Shown: positions 39,626 to 50,222 of the stretch, one piece after another
Layout of the letters: each line of letters opens with the position of its first letter
Position numbering within the stretch: the stretch's first letter is position 1
From: Emiliania huxleyi CCMP1516
Taxonomy: Eukaryota > Haptophyta > Isochrysidales > Noelaerhabdaceae
NCBI RefSeq assembly: GCF_000372725.1
Contig: NW_005200250.1
Span: 341,007-405,006, forward strand
DNA length: 64,000 bases
Direction: 5' to 3'
Program-made: the position numbers and the translations under genes
Notes under the pieces: model-generated
The model's database searches: none
Told to the model about the DNA's origin: nothing
Seen by the model: the letters and a program-made list of their open reading frames with translations, nothing else

Positions 39626-39911
39626 ACATTTATGAATGAGCACTTGATTGAGCACATTAACGGGGGCCCGACGACCCGACCCTGCGCGCCGCCGCCGCAG
39701 CACACACAACTCAAGCGAACCGAGCGACGGGAGGAGTACGTGACGCAATGGGGCCCTAGATCGTTCCCTCCGCCGGAGGGAGATTGGCCCTGACCCGTCT
39801 TTCTCCTTGCTGGACCTAGAACGGCCGCCAGCAAGGAGAAAGTTGTCCCGGTAGCGCCTAGTCACTCCCACCGAGCCTCTCGCCCGTCGCTTCGTTCACG
39901 TCTTGCTCTTG

Positions 39912-40937
39912 TCACGCCTGCTCCACTTCCTCCGCCGCTGCCTCCTCCACCACCGCCACCGGCACTCCCTGCACTGGCGGGAGGTTGCTGCTTCGAACCT
40001 GGGGCACGACTGGGGCTCTGACTCTGAACATAGGCACCAGCAGTGGCGCAGCCTCGACGTCGTCTGTCTCTGAATCCACCTCCTCGTCCATCTCCGCCTC
40101 GCGTTGGTCCAGGGCCGCCGCCCGTGCGTCGAGGCGGGCGGCCATCGCCACTAGGTGCTCCAACCGTTGGTCCAGACTCGCGCTTTGCTGCTCTTGCAAC
40201 AACTGTGTGGCGCTCTGCGCTTGGCATCGCTCGAGAGCCTCCAGCCTCGCCTCGTGCTCCGCTTGCTGCTCGACAACAGAGTCGAGGCGGGACTCGAGAC
40301 ATTTACCAGACATTTCCACGTGCCTGTTTGGCGTCTGCTCTGAGGAAGGCGGGCGGGCAGTAAAAGCGGAGAAGGATAGCAGGACGGCAATGAAGGTGGT
40401 CATCGTCACGCAAAGCGCAAGGATTGCCCCAAATTGGCGACCCTCGTCAGGTTGGAGGGGCGCGCACAGTGTTTGGACGACGACGGTTGCGCCGCGGAGG
40501 ATAATCTCGGGGAGAAGATTGCCGTGCTTCAGCGGCAATGCGAGATGCATGACGAGGGCCATGCTGAGGCAGAATGCCACCCATGCTTGACTAAACGGAT
40601 CGTTGACGCTGAGCGCGAGGAGAACGTTGTTCGACTGCAGCTGCAACGCCCAGAGTGGTGCGGAGCCGGCCGTCAGGAGCTCTGTCCGACGACGCAGGTA
40701 CCACTCTGGCTTATTTGTTGCTGCCATGCCCAGTGCGAGCACAGCCACCTGTCCCGCCCTGCAAAGGAGAATCTCGCCCATGCTGTGGAATGCAAGCCCG
40801 CCACGAAGCCGCGCGAAGACCAGGAGCTGCGCGGGGCCGAAGACAACCGTCGCGGCAGCAAACAGGGCGAGCATCGTCCGATCCGCCAGATGCGACGCGC
40901 GAGAGGGGTCGCGTGGCTTCGCGGAGGCATTAGACAT
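39912..40937 (-). CDS. Multi-pass membrane protein with C-terminal coiled coil
   Basis: The protein has 341 residues from MSNASAKPRDPSRASHL (an in-frame ATG also lies at 40961). Roughly six membrane helices in the first 200 residues: MLALFAAATVVFGPAQLLVF, LLCRAGQVAVLALGMAA, SQAWVAFCLSMALVMHLALP, ILRGATVVVQTLCA, and ILALCVTMTTFIAVLLSFSA. The C-terminal region is a coiled coil (LESRLDSVVEQQAEHEARLE, ALERCQAQSATQLLQEQQSA), then an acidic tail. No family recognised. Confidence 0.65.
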   Translation of the reverse strand: MSNASAKPRDPSRASHLADRTMLALFAAATVVFGPAQLLVFARLRGGLAFHSMGEILLCRAGQVAVLALGMAATNKPEWYLRRRTELLTAGSAPLWALQLQSNNVLLALSVNDPFSQAWVAFCLSMALVMHLALPLKHGNLLPEIILRGATVVVQTLCAPLQPDEGRQFGAILALCVTMTTFIAVLLSFSAFTARPPSSEQTPNRHVEMSGKCLESRLDSVVEQQAEHEARLEALERCQAQSATQLLQEQQSASLDQRLEHLVAMAARLDARAAALDQREAEMDEEVDSETDDVEAAPLLVPMFRVRAPVVPQVRSSNLPPVQGVPVAVVEEAAAEEVEQA

Positions 40938-41194
40938 GTGCCTGGCTGCCCAGGGCGCCACTGGCGTAGGTACAGGGGAACGTCAGGGGCGAGGGTGTGC
41001 ACGCCCTCAGCCCGGATTCACGCTGGATGCGCGGCCACCGTCTGTTGATCTCGGCAAAACTTTCATGGCGTTGTAATTGCAGCAATAGGTCCCCCTTCCC
41101 GAGGTTACGATTACGATTAACTTTCTCGAACTTTCTCGATAGAGCACTTGAGCACTAAAGAAATAGATGTCGGCAAGCGTTGAATGCTCCGGAG

Positions 41195-41365
41195 TAGGAG
41201 AGTCTGCTGTGATAAGAAACATAGACAATAAACGTAGGCAACCCTCAGTAGACTCCGTGGAAGAGTGCTCTAAGTGATAAGATAACATAGATAATAAACA
41301 TAGACATACCCTCAGTAGACTCCGCTGTGGAAGAGTGCTCTAAGTGATAAGATAACATAACATAC
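41195..41365. repeat. tandem repeat of about 70 bases
   Basis: The unit AAGTGATAAGATAACATAGA + TAATAAACATAGACATACCC + TCAGTAGACTCCGCTGTGG is present about two and a half times, with some differences. Confidence 0.8.
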
Positions 41366-41498
41366 GCATGGATACCCTCTATCTAGAGGGGCCCCGCGCT
41401 CCCCCAGAGACCAGTTGAAGCCTGAAAAGGGCTACAAATACAGCCACAGCAGCTGCTACGTGTGGCAGAGCCCAGAGAGAGGGCTTTCACGAGCACTA

Positions 41499-41678
41499 GG
41501 AAGGTCAGGCCGACCAAGATCCAAGTGACTGGGACACATCAAGTGCCGGAGTCCCCACTGGCGACTGGGGACCACCCGCGGCCCCAGTGGGGCCACCCAG
41601 TGGGTCGCGGCTCACTGGGTACCCCACTGGGACTCCGGCACTTGATGTGTCCCAGTCACTTGGTCGGCCTGACCTTCC
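41499..41678. repeat. inverted repeat, arms about 55 bases
   Basis: GGAAGGTCAGGCCGACCAAG at 41499 and AGTGACTGGGACACATCAAG pair with the right arm ending GGTCGGCCTGACCTTCC at 41678. The loop contains CCCACTGG/CCAGTGGG words. A mini-foldback or MITE is possible. Confidence 0.85.
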
Positions 41679-41759
41679 TATTCAGTTTGATCCAGCTCAA
41701 AACGTTGATCGTTGTGGAGTATGGAGTACATCGCCTCTTTCGAGTTTGATTCGCAGTGT

Positions 41760-41980
41760 CGTTCACGGTTCGAATTAGTTGATAATCGGTTCACCCGCCG
41801 GTTCGCCAGACTCGGTTCGTTCACGGTTCACGGTTCACGGTTCACGGCGGGTGTCGCGGAGGAGTCGGTTCACGGATCACGGTTCACCCTTTCGGGATGG
41901 GGGCTAGTCGGTTCAGGTTCGGGGTTCACGGACTCGGTCGGGGCGGGGGCTAGTTGGTTCACGGTTCACGGTTCACGATT
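41760..41980. repeat. GGTTCAC array
   Basis: The words GGTTCACGGTTCACGGTTCA and variants (GGATCACGGTTCACC) recur about fifteen times over 200 bases, partly in tandem. Confidence 0.85.
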
Positions 41981-42096
41981 CTGGCGTGAACTGAGAGGCC
42001 TGACTCCAAGTGCTCCAAACAAGAACACAACGCACTCTCTCACATGACAAGCGATCCCACGACAGCGATTGGGGGGACTGCATGATTCATTCAACC

Positions 42097-42185
42097 CATG
42101 GTGGTGGGGCGGCCCGTCCGCAGAGCTAGGCGGCGTGGGCACCCCCCACTGGGGCCGAGGGTAAGAAGCCGTTTGCCGTTTGCTT
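42097..42185 (+). repeat. dispersed repeat, GGCCCGTCCGCAGAGCTAG copy
   Basis: GGGGCGGCCCGTCCGCAGAG then CTAGGCGGCGTGGGCACCCC and AAGAAGCCGTTTGCCGTTTG. It matches 27232-27320 and, reversed, 55745-55800. Confidence 0.85.
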
Positions 42186-42469
42186 CTTCTTGCCCCAAAT
42201 GGCACGCTCAGAAAACGAGAAAAGGAGCCAGCCGAAGACCTTGAAAAAGAAACCTTCGTTGGTGGCGTGCAGGCGCTCTCCACCATCGCAAGCCACACAT
42301 CGTTTGCGTGCCGCCGCACGCGCATCCCTCGTGCAGCGGCAGACCCCTCCGCTCTCTCTTCGCCTCCGCCACGTCCCGACGCGCGCTCTCCCGACGCTTC
42401 ACTGGCTCGCGGTCCACTCAGGCGTGAGCGTGCTGCGCGCGGCCGTGCTGCGCGGGGCCGCCGCGAGAT

Positions 42470-45142
42470 ATGGCTGCGAATCGCAAGCTGCAGGCGCGCG
42501 GCTCGCCCCGGCTTCGGCCCGCTCGGGCGCCGCGGCACCGGCGCTGGCGCTCGCCTCGCCCGCGCGCTTGTGGCCGGCGCGGGGAGTTCACGCTGCGACC
42601 CGCTCCGTTATTCAGGGTGAGATCGACAGGACGCTCAAGAAGGTGCAGGAGGGCGTCGAGATCTTTGACGAGATTTGGGAGAAGGTGTACAATGCGCAGA
42701 ACCAGAACCAAAAGGAGAAGTTCGAGTCGGAGCTCAAGTCTCAAATCAAAAAGCTGCAGCGCTACCGCGACGACATCAAGGCGCCCTCCCCTCCCGCTCC
42801 CCTCGCACGAACGGGCCGGGCCGTGCAATCCCCCCCCTCTCCCCCCTCTCCCCCCTCCAGCCTCCCCGCGCGCGGCGGAGTGGGCTGCGCTCAGCCGGCT
42901 CGCGCCGCTGCAGACGTGGATCACAAACTCGGACATCAAGGACAAGCGGCCGCTGACGGACGCGCGCAAGCTGATCGAGACCGAGATGGAGCGCTTCAAG
43001 GTGTGCGAGAAGGAGTTCAAGACGAAGGCCTTCTCCAAGGAGGGCCTCTCGCAGCAGCCGAAGGAGGACCCGAAGGAGAAGGAGAAGAACAAGGTCCGAA
43101 AGTGGATCGCAGAGAAGCTCGAGACGCTCGCGTCCCAGACGGATGCGTACGAGGCGCCGCCACCCTCTCGAGCCGCCACCCGCTCCCCTCGCTCCGCTCC
43201 GCCTCCGCCTCTGCTCTGCCCCGCTGCCGGCCGGCCGCCCCCTCGACCTCTCGGCCCACCGCCTGCTCCGTGCCCTCTCTCCCACCCGTCCTCGACACGG
43301 TGCCCAGCCCCCGCCACCCTCTCTGCCCCGCTGCTGCGCAGGTGGAGATCGAAAACTCGACGTCGTCAAAGGGCAAGAAGAACAAGAAGAACGACTCCGT
43401 GCTCAAGTACGAGACGCTGATCGAGCGGGTGCGTGCCCGGCCGCGGCGGGGGAGGGTAGAAGGGGGGGGGGGGGGGGAGGCGTCACGGGAGGAGGAGGCC
43501 CAAGCCGAAGCGGCGGCGGCGGCGGGACTGCGCCCGTCACTGCCGCGCCCGCCTGCTGCTGCTGGTCAGGTGCACTACCACGAGGAGAAGCTGGAGGTGG
43601 TGCTGCGGCTGCTGGAGAACGAGACGCTCTCGGCGGAGGACATCGAGCCGATCCAGGAGCAGCTCGACTACTTGCTCGAGCAGATGGTGGACGGGAACAC
43701 GGACGAGGCAGCCCCACCCCCACCCCTGCCCCTGCCCCTGCCCCTGCCCCTGCCCCTGCCCCTGCCCCTGCCCCCGACTCCCACCCCTACCTCACCCCAC
43801 GAGGGAGAGGAGGGAGGGGGGGGGGGGTTGGCTGGCGGAGTACTCACAAGAGCGACACTGGCAGGTTGAGATGATCGACGACGAGACCATCTACGAGGAC
43901 CTCGGGCTCGAGGACCAGGCGGGGGACGAGCAGCCGCAGGAGGAGGCAAAGGAGGAGAAGAAGCCGAGCAAGGAGGAGAAGAAGGGGCGCAAGGGCGGCG
44001 GCGACGACGACGACAAGAAGGAGAAGAAGAAGGAGAAGCCCGCGCCCGCGCAGGAGATTGCCCTCCCGACGCTCAACGCGGCGGCAAAGGCGACGCCGCT
44101 GCCCAAGCCCGGCAAGGAGCCTGCCAAGCCGGCGGCGAAGCAGCCCGCGACCGCCTCGCCGCTGCCGACGGTGAGCGGGCGAGGCGGCAAGGCGGCCGCA
44201 TCCGTCACGCTCGCCGCCCCGCAGGCCGCGCGCTCGGGCCGCGCCGCGGCCGCGCCGCCGGCGGCGGCGCCAGCAGAGCCGGCGGCGCAGCTGTTTGCGC
44301 GTGTGGCGCAGCGGCCTAGCAAAGAGGAGCCCCCCGCCGTGTCGAGCGGCAAGGGGTGCGGCGGGTTGCCCGCCGCGTCGGCGCAGCCGCCGCAGCCGCA
44401 GCCCGCGCAGCCGCCCGCCGGCTTGCCAACCACCACCGCGGCGGCGCGGCTCGGCGACAGCCTAGGGGAGGGGAGCGGGAGGGACTCGGGCGAGTCCATC
44501 TTCTCGGCGGGGGGAGGGGCGGCCGGCCCCGACGGGGGGGCGATCGCGGCGTCGCGGGGCTCGGGCAGTGCGCCCGGCTCGGGCAGCACCGCCGCCGCCG
44601 CCGCGACGCGCGGCCCGCCCGCCGACATGTCTCTGACGGCCGAGGAGGCGGCGCCGCTCGAGGCGCTGGGCAGCGCGGGCGCGACCTTCTTGGACGAGGC
44701 GCTCGACGAGGCGCAGCAGCTTCAGATGCTGCACCTCTCGCTGCAGAACCTGCCCGAGGCGGGAGACTCGGAGCGGCCGAAGACGTACGTGCCGCGCAAC
44801 CCGTACCCGACGCCGAGCTCCTTCCCGCAAGCGCCCGCCGCCGTGTTCGACTCACCGTCGGCCTTCGACAAGTTCGACACCGACACGCTCTTCTTCATCT
44901 TTTACTACCAGCAGGGCACGTACCAGCAGTACCTCGCCGCGCGCGAGCTCAAGAAGCAGTCGTGGCGGTACCACAAGAAGTACCTCACCTGGTTCCAGCG
45001 GCACGAAGAGCCAAAGCTCACCGCGGACGACTACGAGCAGGGCACGTACGTCTACTTTGACTACGAGACGGGCTGGTGCCAGCGCATCAAGTCCGAGTTC
45101 ACGTTCGAGTACGGCTACTTGGAGGACGAGCTCCCCTCCTGA
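42470..45142 (+). CDS. NOT3: CCR4-NOT complex subunit NOT3
   Basis: Six exons (42470-42493, 42616-42780, 42914-43153, 43342-43428, 43570-43707, 43865-45142) give 643 residues. NOT3/NOT5 scaffolds mRNA deadenylation and repression in the CCR4-NOT complex. The N-terminal coiled coil is well conserved: [59 protein letters not shown]. It runs on to YEDLGLED. A long low-complexity Ala/Lys/Pro linker follows. The C-terminal NOT box is intact: [80 protein letters not shown]. Exon 1 is only eight codons. All five introns are phase 0; introns 1, 2, 3 and 5 read GC-AG, intron 4 GT-AG. Confidence 0.95.
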
Positions 45143-45584
45143 GCCGCGTCTCTCGCCAGCATGGCCCGCGCTCGGCGGTCGTGGCGCGGCGCGGGCGGGG
45201 GGAGCCGGCGGCGCCTACGTGTATGTGCCCCCTCGGTCTGGTGTCTTTCCGCCAAAGCGCCCCACGCGTTTTTTGGAGAGACCGGCGTAAAACACACACA
45301 CTCTGAAGAAGGGAGTCCCGCGAACACCTTCGCGCCCTCGCCTCCCGCTCCGGCTCCGCGCCGTCTCGCGCCGGTCCCCGTCTGTCCGGCATACTGTGGG
45401 GCGGCTGTGCGCGCCGCGGCCGGGGGGCTCTCCGCTTGCCTGCTCTCTCCTCAATATGCGCTCGCTAGCAGCCGAAATCCGCGCGCAGCGAGTGGCCAGA
45501 GGAGACTCGACTCTCGACTGCACCCTGCCGCGGCTCGGCTGCCGCCGCGACGCTGCTCCGTCCGGCGCCTGCGCCCGCCACCAA
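45143..45584. other. gap between convergent genes
   Basis: This separates the stops of NOT3 (+) and the NmrA-like gene (-). No coding pattern is seen. Confidence 0.5.
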
Positions 45585-46925
45585 TCACCTTGCCTGGGCC
45601 TTGGCCTTGGCTCGCGAGTTGCGGAGGGAGCGCTGCAGGAGCTGGCGAGTCCTGCGCTGCAGTAGCCTCTGCGACAGCGCGGGCTGCAGCCGGGAGAGGC
45701 GCTTCGCCTTCTCGAGCGACGTGAGCGGGAGGTCCGCCACGCCCTGGCGGCGCATCCACTCCTCGACGCTGAGCATCTCAGGGTGCAGCCGCCGGCACTC
45801 GGCGGCCGCGTCGGCGGCGTCGGCGCGGGCGCCCTCGTCGTTGCCGCCGTAGGTGAGCCAGCGACGCAGCTGCCTCGGGTAGTCCACCGGCACGAGGTAC
45901 TCGAGCACGAACCACGGCACCGGCTTGTATGCAAATCTCATCCTCCCGTGCACCCGTGACGCAGCCTCGGCAAGCCTCGCGCCGTTGACGCGCTCCGCGG
46001 CGGCGGCGAGCGTGCGGCGGAGGTACTCGTCCCGGCGAGCAAACATGGCGGTCGCCAGCGCGCCGAGGTCGTCCACGGCGATAACACTCAGCTGCGGCGG
46101 CGAGGCGAGGGGCGGGTGTCGCGCCGGAAAGGCAGCCGAGTTGCGCGGGCGGTGTCAGGGCGCTGGGCCAGCGGCGGGCGCGCGGCGTACCTCGATGTCC
46201 TCGTCCACCAGCCCCGACACCACGCCCGGCCGGAGCAGGCGCAGCTGCGTCCCCTTGCTCGCCTCCTCGGAGTTGCCAAAGTTCTCGAGGTAGGTAGGCT
46301 GCCGCAGCACCGACCACGGGAGGTCACTCTCCACGAGCTCGTCCTCGACCCTCCACTTGGCACGGTGGTGCAGCGGCGCCGCCACCGCCGGGTCGACGGG
46401 CTCGCGGCCGCCGCGGTGCATGCTCTGCCACACAAAGTGCTGAAGCCCGTCTGTCGCCCTCGCGGCCCGGAGGATGTTGCGTCCCTGCTCCACCTCGCTC
46501 TCCTCCAGCACGGCCGCGTCGGCACTCGTCGGCCGCACGATGCTCCCGTCCGAGGCGCGACTGGCCCCGCTCCAGGTTGTGATGCCGTAGATGCCGTGGG
46601 CACCCGCAAAGCCGCGGCGCAGGCTCGCCTCGTCGAGGTTGTCCGCCTGCACGAGCTCCGCGCCCAGCTGTGCGAGCGTGGCGGCTCGCGGAGAGTCGAG
46701 GTTGCGAACAAGCGCACGCACACGCCAATCGCCGCTCTGTAGCGCGTGCTTGCAGAACGCGACGCCCTCCAGTGAGGGAGCTGTCGTGCAGACCAGCAGC
46801 GGCTTGGAGGCCTCAGGACCAGCAGCAGCGAAGGTGACCCCGGCACGCGGCGCTCGGGTCGGCGGGTGGTGGGCAGTGGTGAGGAGGCAGTAGAGCGGCG
46901 CGAGAAGCACGGGGGAGAAGTACAT
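45585..46925 (-). CDS. NmrA-like NAD(P)-binding protein
   Basis: Two exons (46925-46191 and 46091-45585) give 413 residues. The start MYFSPVLLAPLYCLLTTAHH looks like a signal peptide and may begin a plastid leader. The Rossmann region has LLVCTTAPSLEGVAFCKHAL in place of the usual GxTGxxG, then VRALVRNLDSPRAATL and LVQADNLDEASLRRGFAGAH, GIYGIT, then WQSMHRGG and LPWSVLRQPTYLENFG. NmrA-like proteins are atypical short-chain dehydrogenases, enzymes or NAD(P) sensors. The glycine motif is altered, so activity is uncertain. The intron (46190-46092) is GT-AG. The C-terminal part has a basic helical extension. Confidence 0.8.
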
Positions 46926-47231
46926 GAAGAGGTGGGAGTTAGAGGCTGGGAGTCAGAGGCGACACGGAGCGAGCGGTTCGAGCAGCCTCTCCTGCGTCGG
47001 GGTACGGGAGGACCCGGAAATTTCCTTTGCGCGTCGGGCTGGTGTAGGTGTATGTTGTTGGCAAAGCAAGACAGAGAGCTCACACAAAATCACAGTGGGT
47101 GGAAAGCGAACGAGTCAGCTAACAGGGGACGATTGGGGCGGGCCACCCCAGGGCCACCCTGTCCAAGTGACAAAAAGTTGTTTGGTATTGCAGCGCCCAA
47201 CCAAATCGTGAGAGAGAGATTTTTATTAACC
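46926..47231. other. gap with GAGAGAGATTTTT repeat
   Basis: Upstream of the NmrA-like gene. It contains the 47180-47230 repeat and no supported gene. Confidence 0.5.
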
Positions 47232-48281
47232 AACAAGAAATCACGACTCTCACAGTGATTTGGGCTCGGCAGCTTGTTAGCCCTCAGCCGAAGCTGGGGC
47301 CGGTCCCGTAGCCGAGAGAGCCCGCGCCGATGAGTTCGACGCGGTCGGGGGGGGGGGGCCTGCGAATCGTGTCGTACCAGTCCGGGTCGTACTGCGGCGC
47401 TGTCACGCGCCAAACTCGCGAGTAACCGCGCTGAGCCCGTCGAGGAAGGTCTTCACGTACGCCATGCCATAGTACCGCTCCCCAGCCAGCCTCCGCGCCC
47501 TTGGAGCTTGGTGTGCGCCGCCTTCCTCCCCTTGTCGCTGCAAACGATGCTGTCCCGTCCACATGGTCGCACACAAACCCTCCCAACGGCACCAGCCTGT
47601 TTGCTACCATCGCCAAGTATAGCGCCACCAGCCGCGGGTCGATAGCTGTCCCTGCGCCCTCGCTTCCATCCAGCGGCGGGTTGTGCCGCCATCCACACGG
47701 GTAAAAGCACTGCACAAACGTCGCAAAAGTCGCCAGCCACGCAGTGTGCTGGCGGTAATTTGACGCCGCCCTCGCCACGATCGCCTTGCGACCCTGCTCC
47801 AACGCCACGTCATCCAGCAGCGCCTTGTGCTCCGCAGTCACCGTGATGCCGTCGGCGCCTTCTCTCCGCACCATCGTGACGGCGGAGTTCGCCATCTTCT
47901 CCAACCCCGCCACCACCTCGACGGCAGTGCCAGCCCCGGCGGCCGTCTTTCGCTCCTTTCGTCGAGCCACCATGTACCTGTCCGGACCGTCGAGGCGGGC
48001 GGTGAACACTCGTTCGACCATCATAGACGACGCTTTCACCGGCGCTCCCGCCTCTGCGTTGGCGTCGTGCGCGGCCTTGTCCGCTGCCTGTCCCCGCAAC
48101 TTGAGCTGCGCCTGCACGGCGACCATCGCGTTGGCGGTCTGCGCAGCAAGCTTGGCCGCCATCGCCGATCTCTCTCGCTCTGCCGCCGCTGCCGCGTCCA
48201 CGGGGCGGTCCGTCAGCGGGTCGTCGCCCGCAGCTCGGCGTCGGCAGCATCGATCATGGCAGCGTCGGCAGCCTCGCTCAT
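47232..48281 (-). pseudogene. Decayed gene, possibly tyrosine-recombinase (Crypton-like) N-terminal region
   Basis: The minus strand encodes MSEAADAAMIDAADAELRA from ATG 48281. After a one-base frame change near 48230 it continues as DDPLTDRPVDAAAAAERERS. The core reads ASNYRQHTAWLATFATFVQC, DPRLVALYLAMVANRLVPLG, a helical pattern like the core-binding domain of tyrosine recombinases. Near 47480 the best continuation (AGERYYGMAYVKTFLDGLSA) is again in another frame, so the gene is broken. The end, DRVELIGAGSLGYGTGPSFG, and its 3' flank are repeated at 55890-56062. The recombinase identity is only suggestive. Confidence 0.45.
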
Positions 48282-48364
48282 ACGGGAGCGCAGAGACCTG
48301 AAACGGTCCGTCGACAAATTCGAAACGCCCGCCGAATTCGAAACGCCAACGGATCTTACATGTA

Positions 48365-48425
48365 CCCGCCGATCTCCCGCCGCTCCCGCCGCTCCCGCCG
48401 CTCCCGCCGATCTCCCGCTAACGGA
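48365..48425. repeat. (CGCTCCCGC)n short tandem repeat
   Basis: CCGCTCCCGCCGCTCCCGCC repeated, flanked on both sides by GATCTCCCGC and ACGGATCTTAC words. It lies in the gap 48282-48685, which has no supported gene. Confidence 0.75.
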
Positions 48426-48685
48426 TCTTACCCGCCTGTAACCTCTCTTAAAATAGGAAATATAAGAAGGGACACACCTGACAAAACAACTCTCTCTCTC
48501 TCACCTGACACATGACGCTGGGCACGTTTTTTCGACTCTCGTGAGGCTGTGAAAGCACGCCCAACCTGGCGGATTTGGGCTCGAAGGCAAGTGCGTCTGT
48601 TCACAGCTCGAGGCAAGGTTTTTCTTGATCTCACGCCACTCACGGCGGGCGACCTCAGCGAGCGGGAGGAGACAGCTGGATCACC

Positions 48686-49800
48686 ATGAAGCCACGCTGT
48701 CTGCTGCCCCTGACCCGCCGGCTGTCGACGCGGCGCGAGCTGCTCTCTGCCTCGACCCGGCGCCTGCTCGCCGACACCGGCGCCTCGATTCCCATCGTAA
48801 AGGGGCCAATGTACCCGGGCAGCAACCCGGAGCTCGTCGCAGCGGTCTCCGCGGCGGGGGGATTTGGCGTGGTCCAGCCAATCTCGCTGACCCACCTTTA
48901 CGGGTACGACTTTCGCGAGGGCCTGCGCCTCATCAAGTCGCTCACGTCACGACCCTTTGGCGTCAACTTCACCATCCTCGAGAATGCAAAGTACAAGCGT
49001 CAAATGGAGGAGTGGATGGACATCTCTGTGGACGAGGGCGTCAAGTTCTTCTTGACGTCGCTCGGGAAGCCGGGCAAGATCGTCGCCTTTGCGGAGCGGC
49101 ACGGCGTGAAGGTGTATCACGACGTCCACACGCCTGAAGTCGCTCGAAAGGTGGCCGACGAGGGCGTCGCCGGCCTGAACTGCCTCAACAGCTCGATGGG
49201 AGGCCAGACCGGCAATCGGTCTGTTTTCACCCTAACCCTAACCCTAACCTGACCCTGACCGCAGACCCTTCTAACCCAGCACTCTGACCCAGGTCTGCGG
49301 AGCAGTTTGCGGCGGAGCTCTCCAAGGGCGGCTTCGGCGACCTGCCTCTCCTGCAGGCGGGCGGCGTCGGGGGCGACCCGCAGGGGCTGCGCGACGCTCT
49401 CGACATGGGGTACGCCGGCTGCCAGCTCGGCACTCGCTTTCTCGCGACGCACGAGGCGCGGGTGACGGACAGCTACAAGCGGGCGATCGTGGACGCGAGC
49501 GCCGACGACATCGTCTGGACGAATAAGCTGGCGGGGACGAACTCCTCAGTCATTCGCACGGCACAGGTGGAGCGGGGGGGGCTGCAAGTGAACGCGCTGG
49601 TCGCGTTCCTGCTGCAGAACCGCTGGACGAAGCTGCTGACCCGCACGCTGATGCTGAGCCGCGCGATGGAGACGTACAAGCGGGCCGCCTTTGAGGAGGA
49701 TTACGAGGTCTGGCAGGCGGGCAGGGGCGTTAGCAGCATACACGCCGTCGAGAGCTGTGAGCAGGTCCTGAGCAGATTCGGCGAGGTCGCGCGGGCGTGA
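48686..49800 (+). CDS. Nitronate monooxygenase (2-nitropropane dioxygenase-like)
   Basis: Two exons (48686-49218 and 49293-49800) give 346 residues. It is an FMN-dependent TIM-barrel enzyme that oxidises alkyl nitronates. The start MKPRCLLPLTRRLSTRRELL is Arg-rich and could be a mitochondrial presequence. Family parts: PIVKGPMYPGSNPELVAAVS, AAGGFGVV, FGVNFT, KVYHDVHTPEVARKVADEGV, LNSSMGGQTG, LPLLQAGGVGG and YAGCQLGTRFLATHEA. The GGQTGNRSAEQF phrase is built across the 74-base GT-AG intron, which contains three CCCTAA repeats. Confidence 0.88.
49225..49250. repeat. interstitial telomere-type repeat, (CCCTAA)3
   Basis: ACCCTAACCCTAACCCTAAC lies inside the intron of the nitronate monooxygenase gene. 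CCCTAA/TTAGGG is a telomere repeat of many eukaryotes. Confidence 0.9.
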
Positions 49801-49946
49801 CGACTGACAAGAGGGAGGCAGGGAGCGTACTCTCTGTGTGTGTGTGTGTGATTCACTGTGTGAGAGAGAGAGAGAGATTTTTAGCAATACCAAACAACTC
49901 TAACACTCACACGTCATTTGGGGCCTGGAGCCCTGTTCACGCGCTG

Positions 49947-50019
<73 letters not shown>

Positions 50020-50222
50020 CTCACTCTCACACGGAGCGTACACATGGCGGGTAGTGTATTATTTGGGGGAAGAAAGTTTGTGCGACGAGAAAAAGGACCT
50101 TTGACAAGCTCGTACTGGATCCCGTACCCTGCGGAATCCCCTTTGCTTTCCTCGCTTGCTAACAACAGAAAGAAAAACTGGGTGGACTGCATCCCCTCGG
50201 AAGCCCGCGGAGTCGGCCGAAT
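49801..50222. repeat. gap with repeat and (GT)n microsatellite
   Basis: At 49862-49902 lies a copy of the GAGAGAGATTTTT...ACCAAACAACTC repeat. At 49948-50014 lies a GT run of about 33 units. The rest should be 3' UTR and promoter for the two plus-strand genes. Confidence 0.85.

Larger units (their letters stand above)
40938..42189. other. repeat-rich gap before NOT3
   Basis: No gene is supported. Contents are listed separately: tandem repeats at 41195-41365, a hairpin at 41499-41678, a GGTTCAC array at 41760-41980, and a dispersed repeat at 42097-42185. Confidence 0.6.

Noticed and set aside
47284-48201. Intact gene for the recombinase-like protein
   Set aside because: The 305-residue frame looks open, but the best protein continues in other frames at both ends (near 48230 and 47480), so it is more likely broken.
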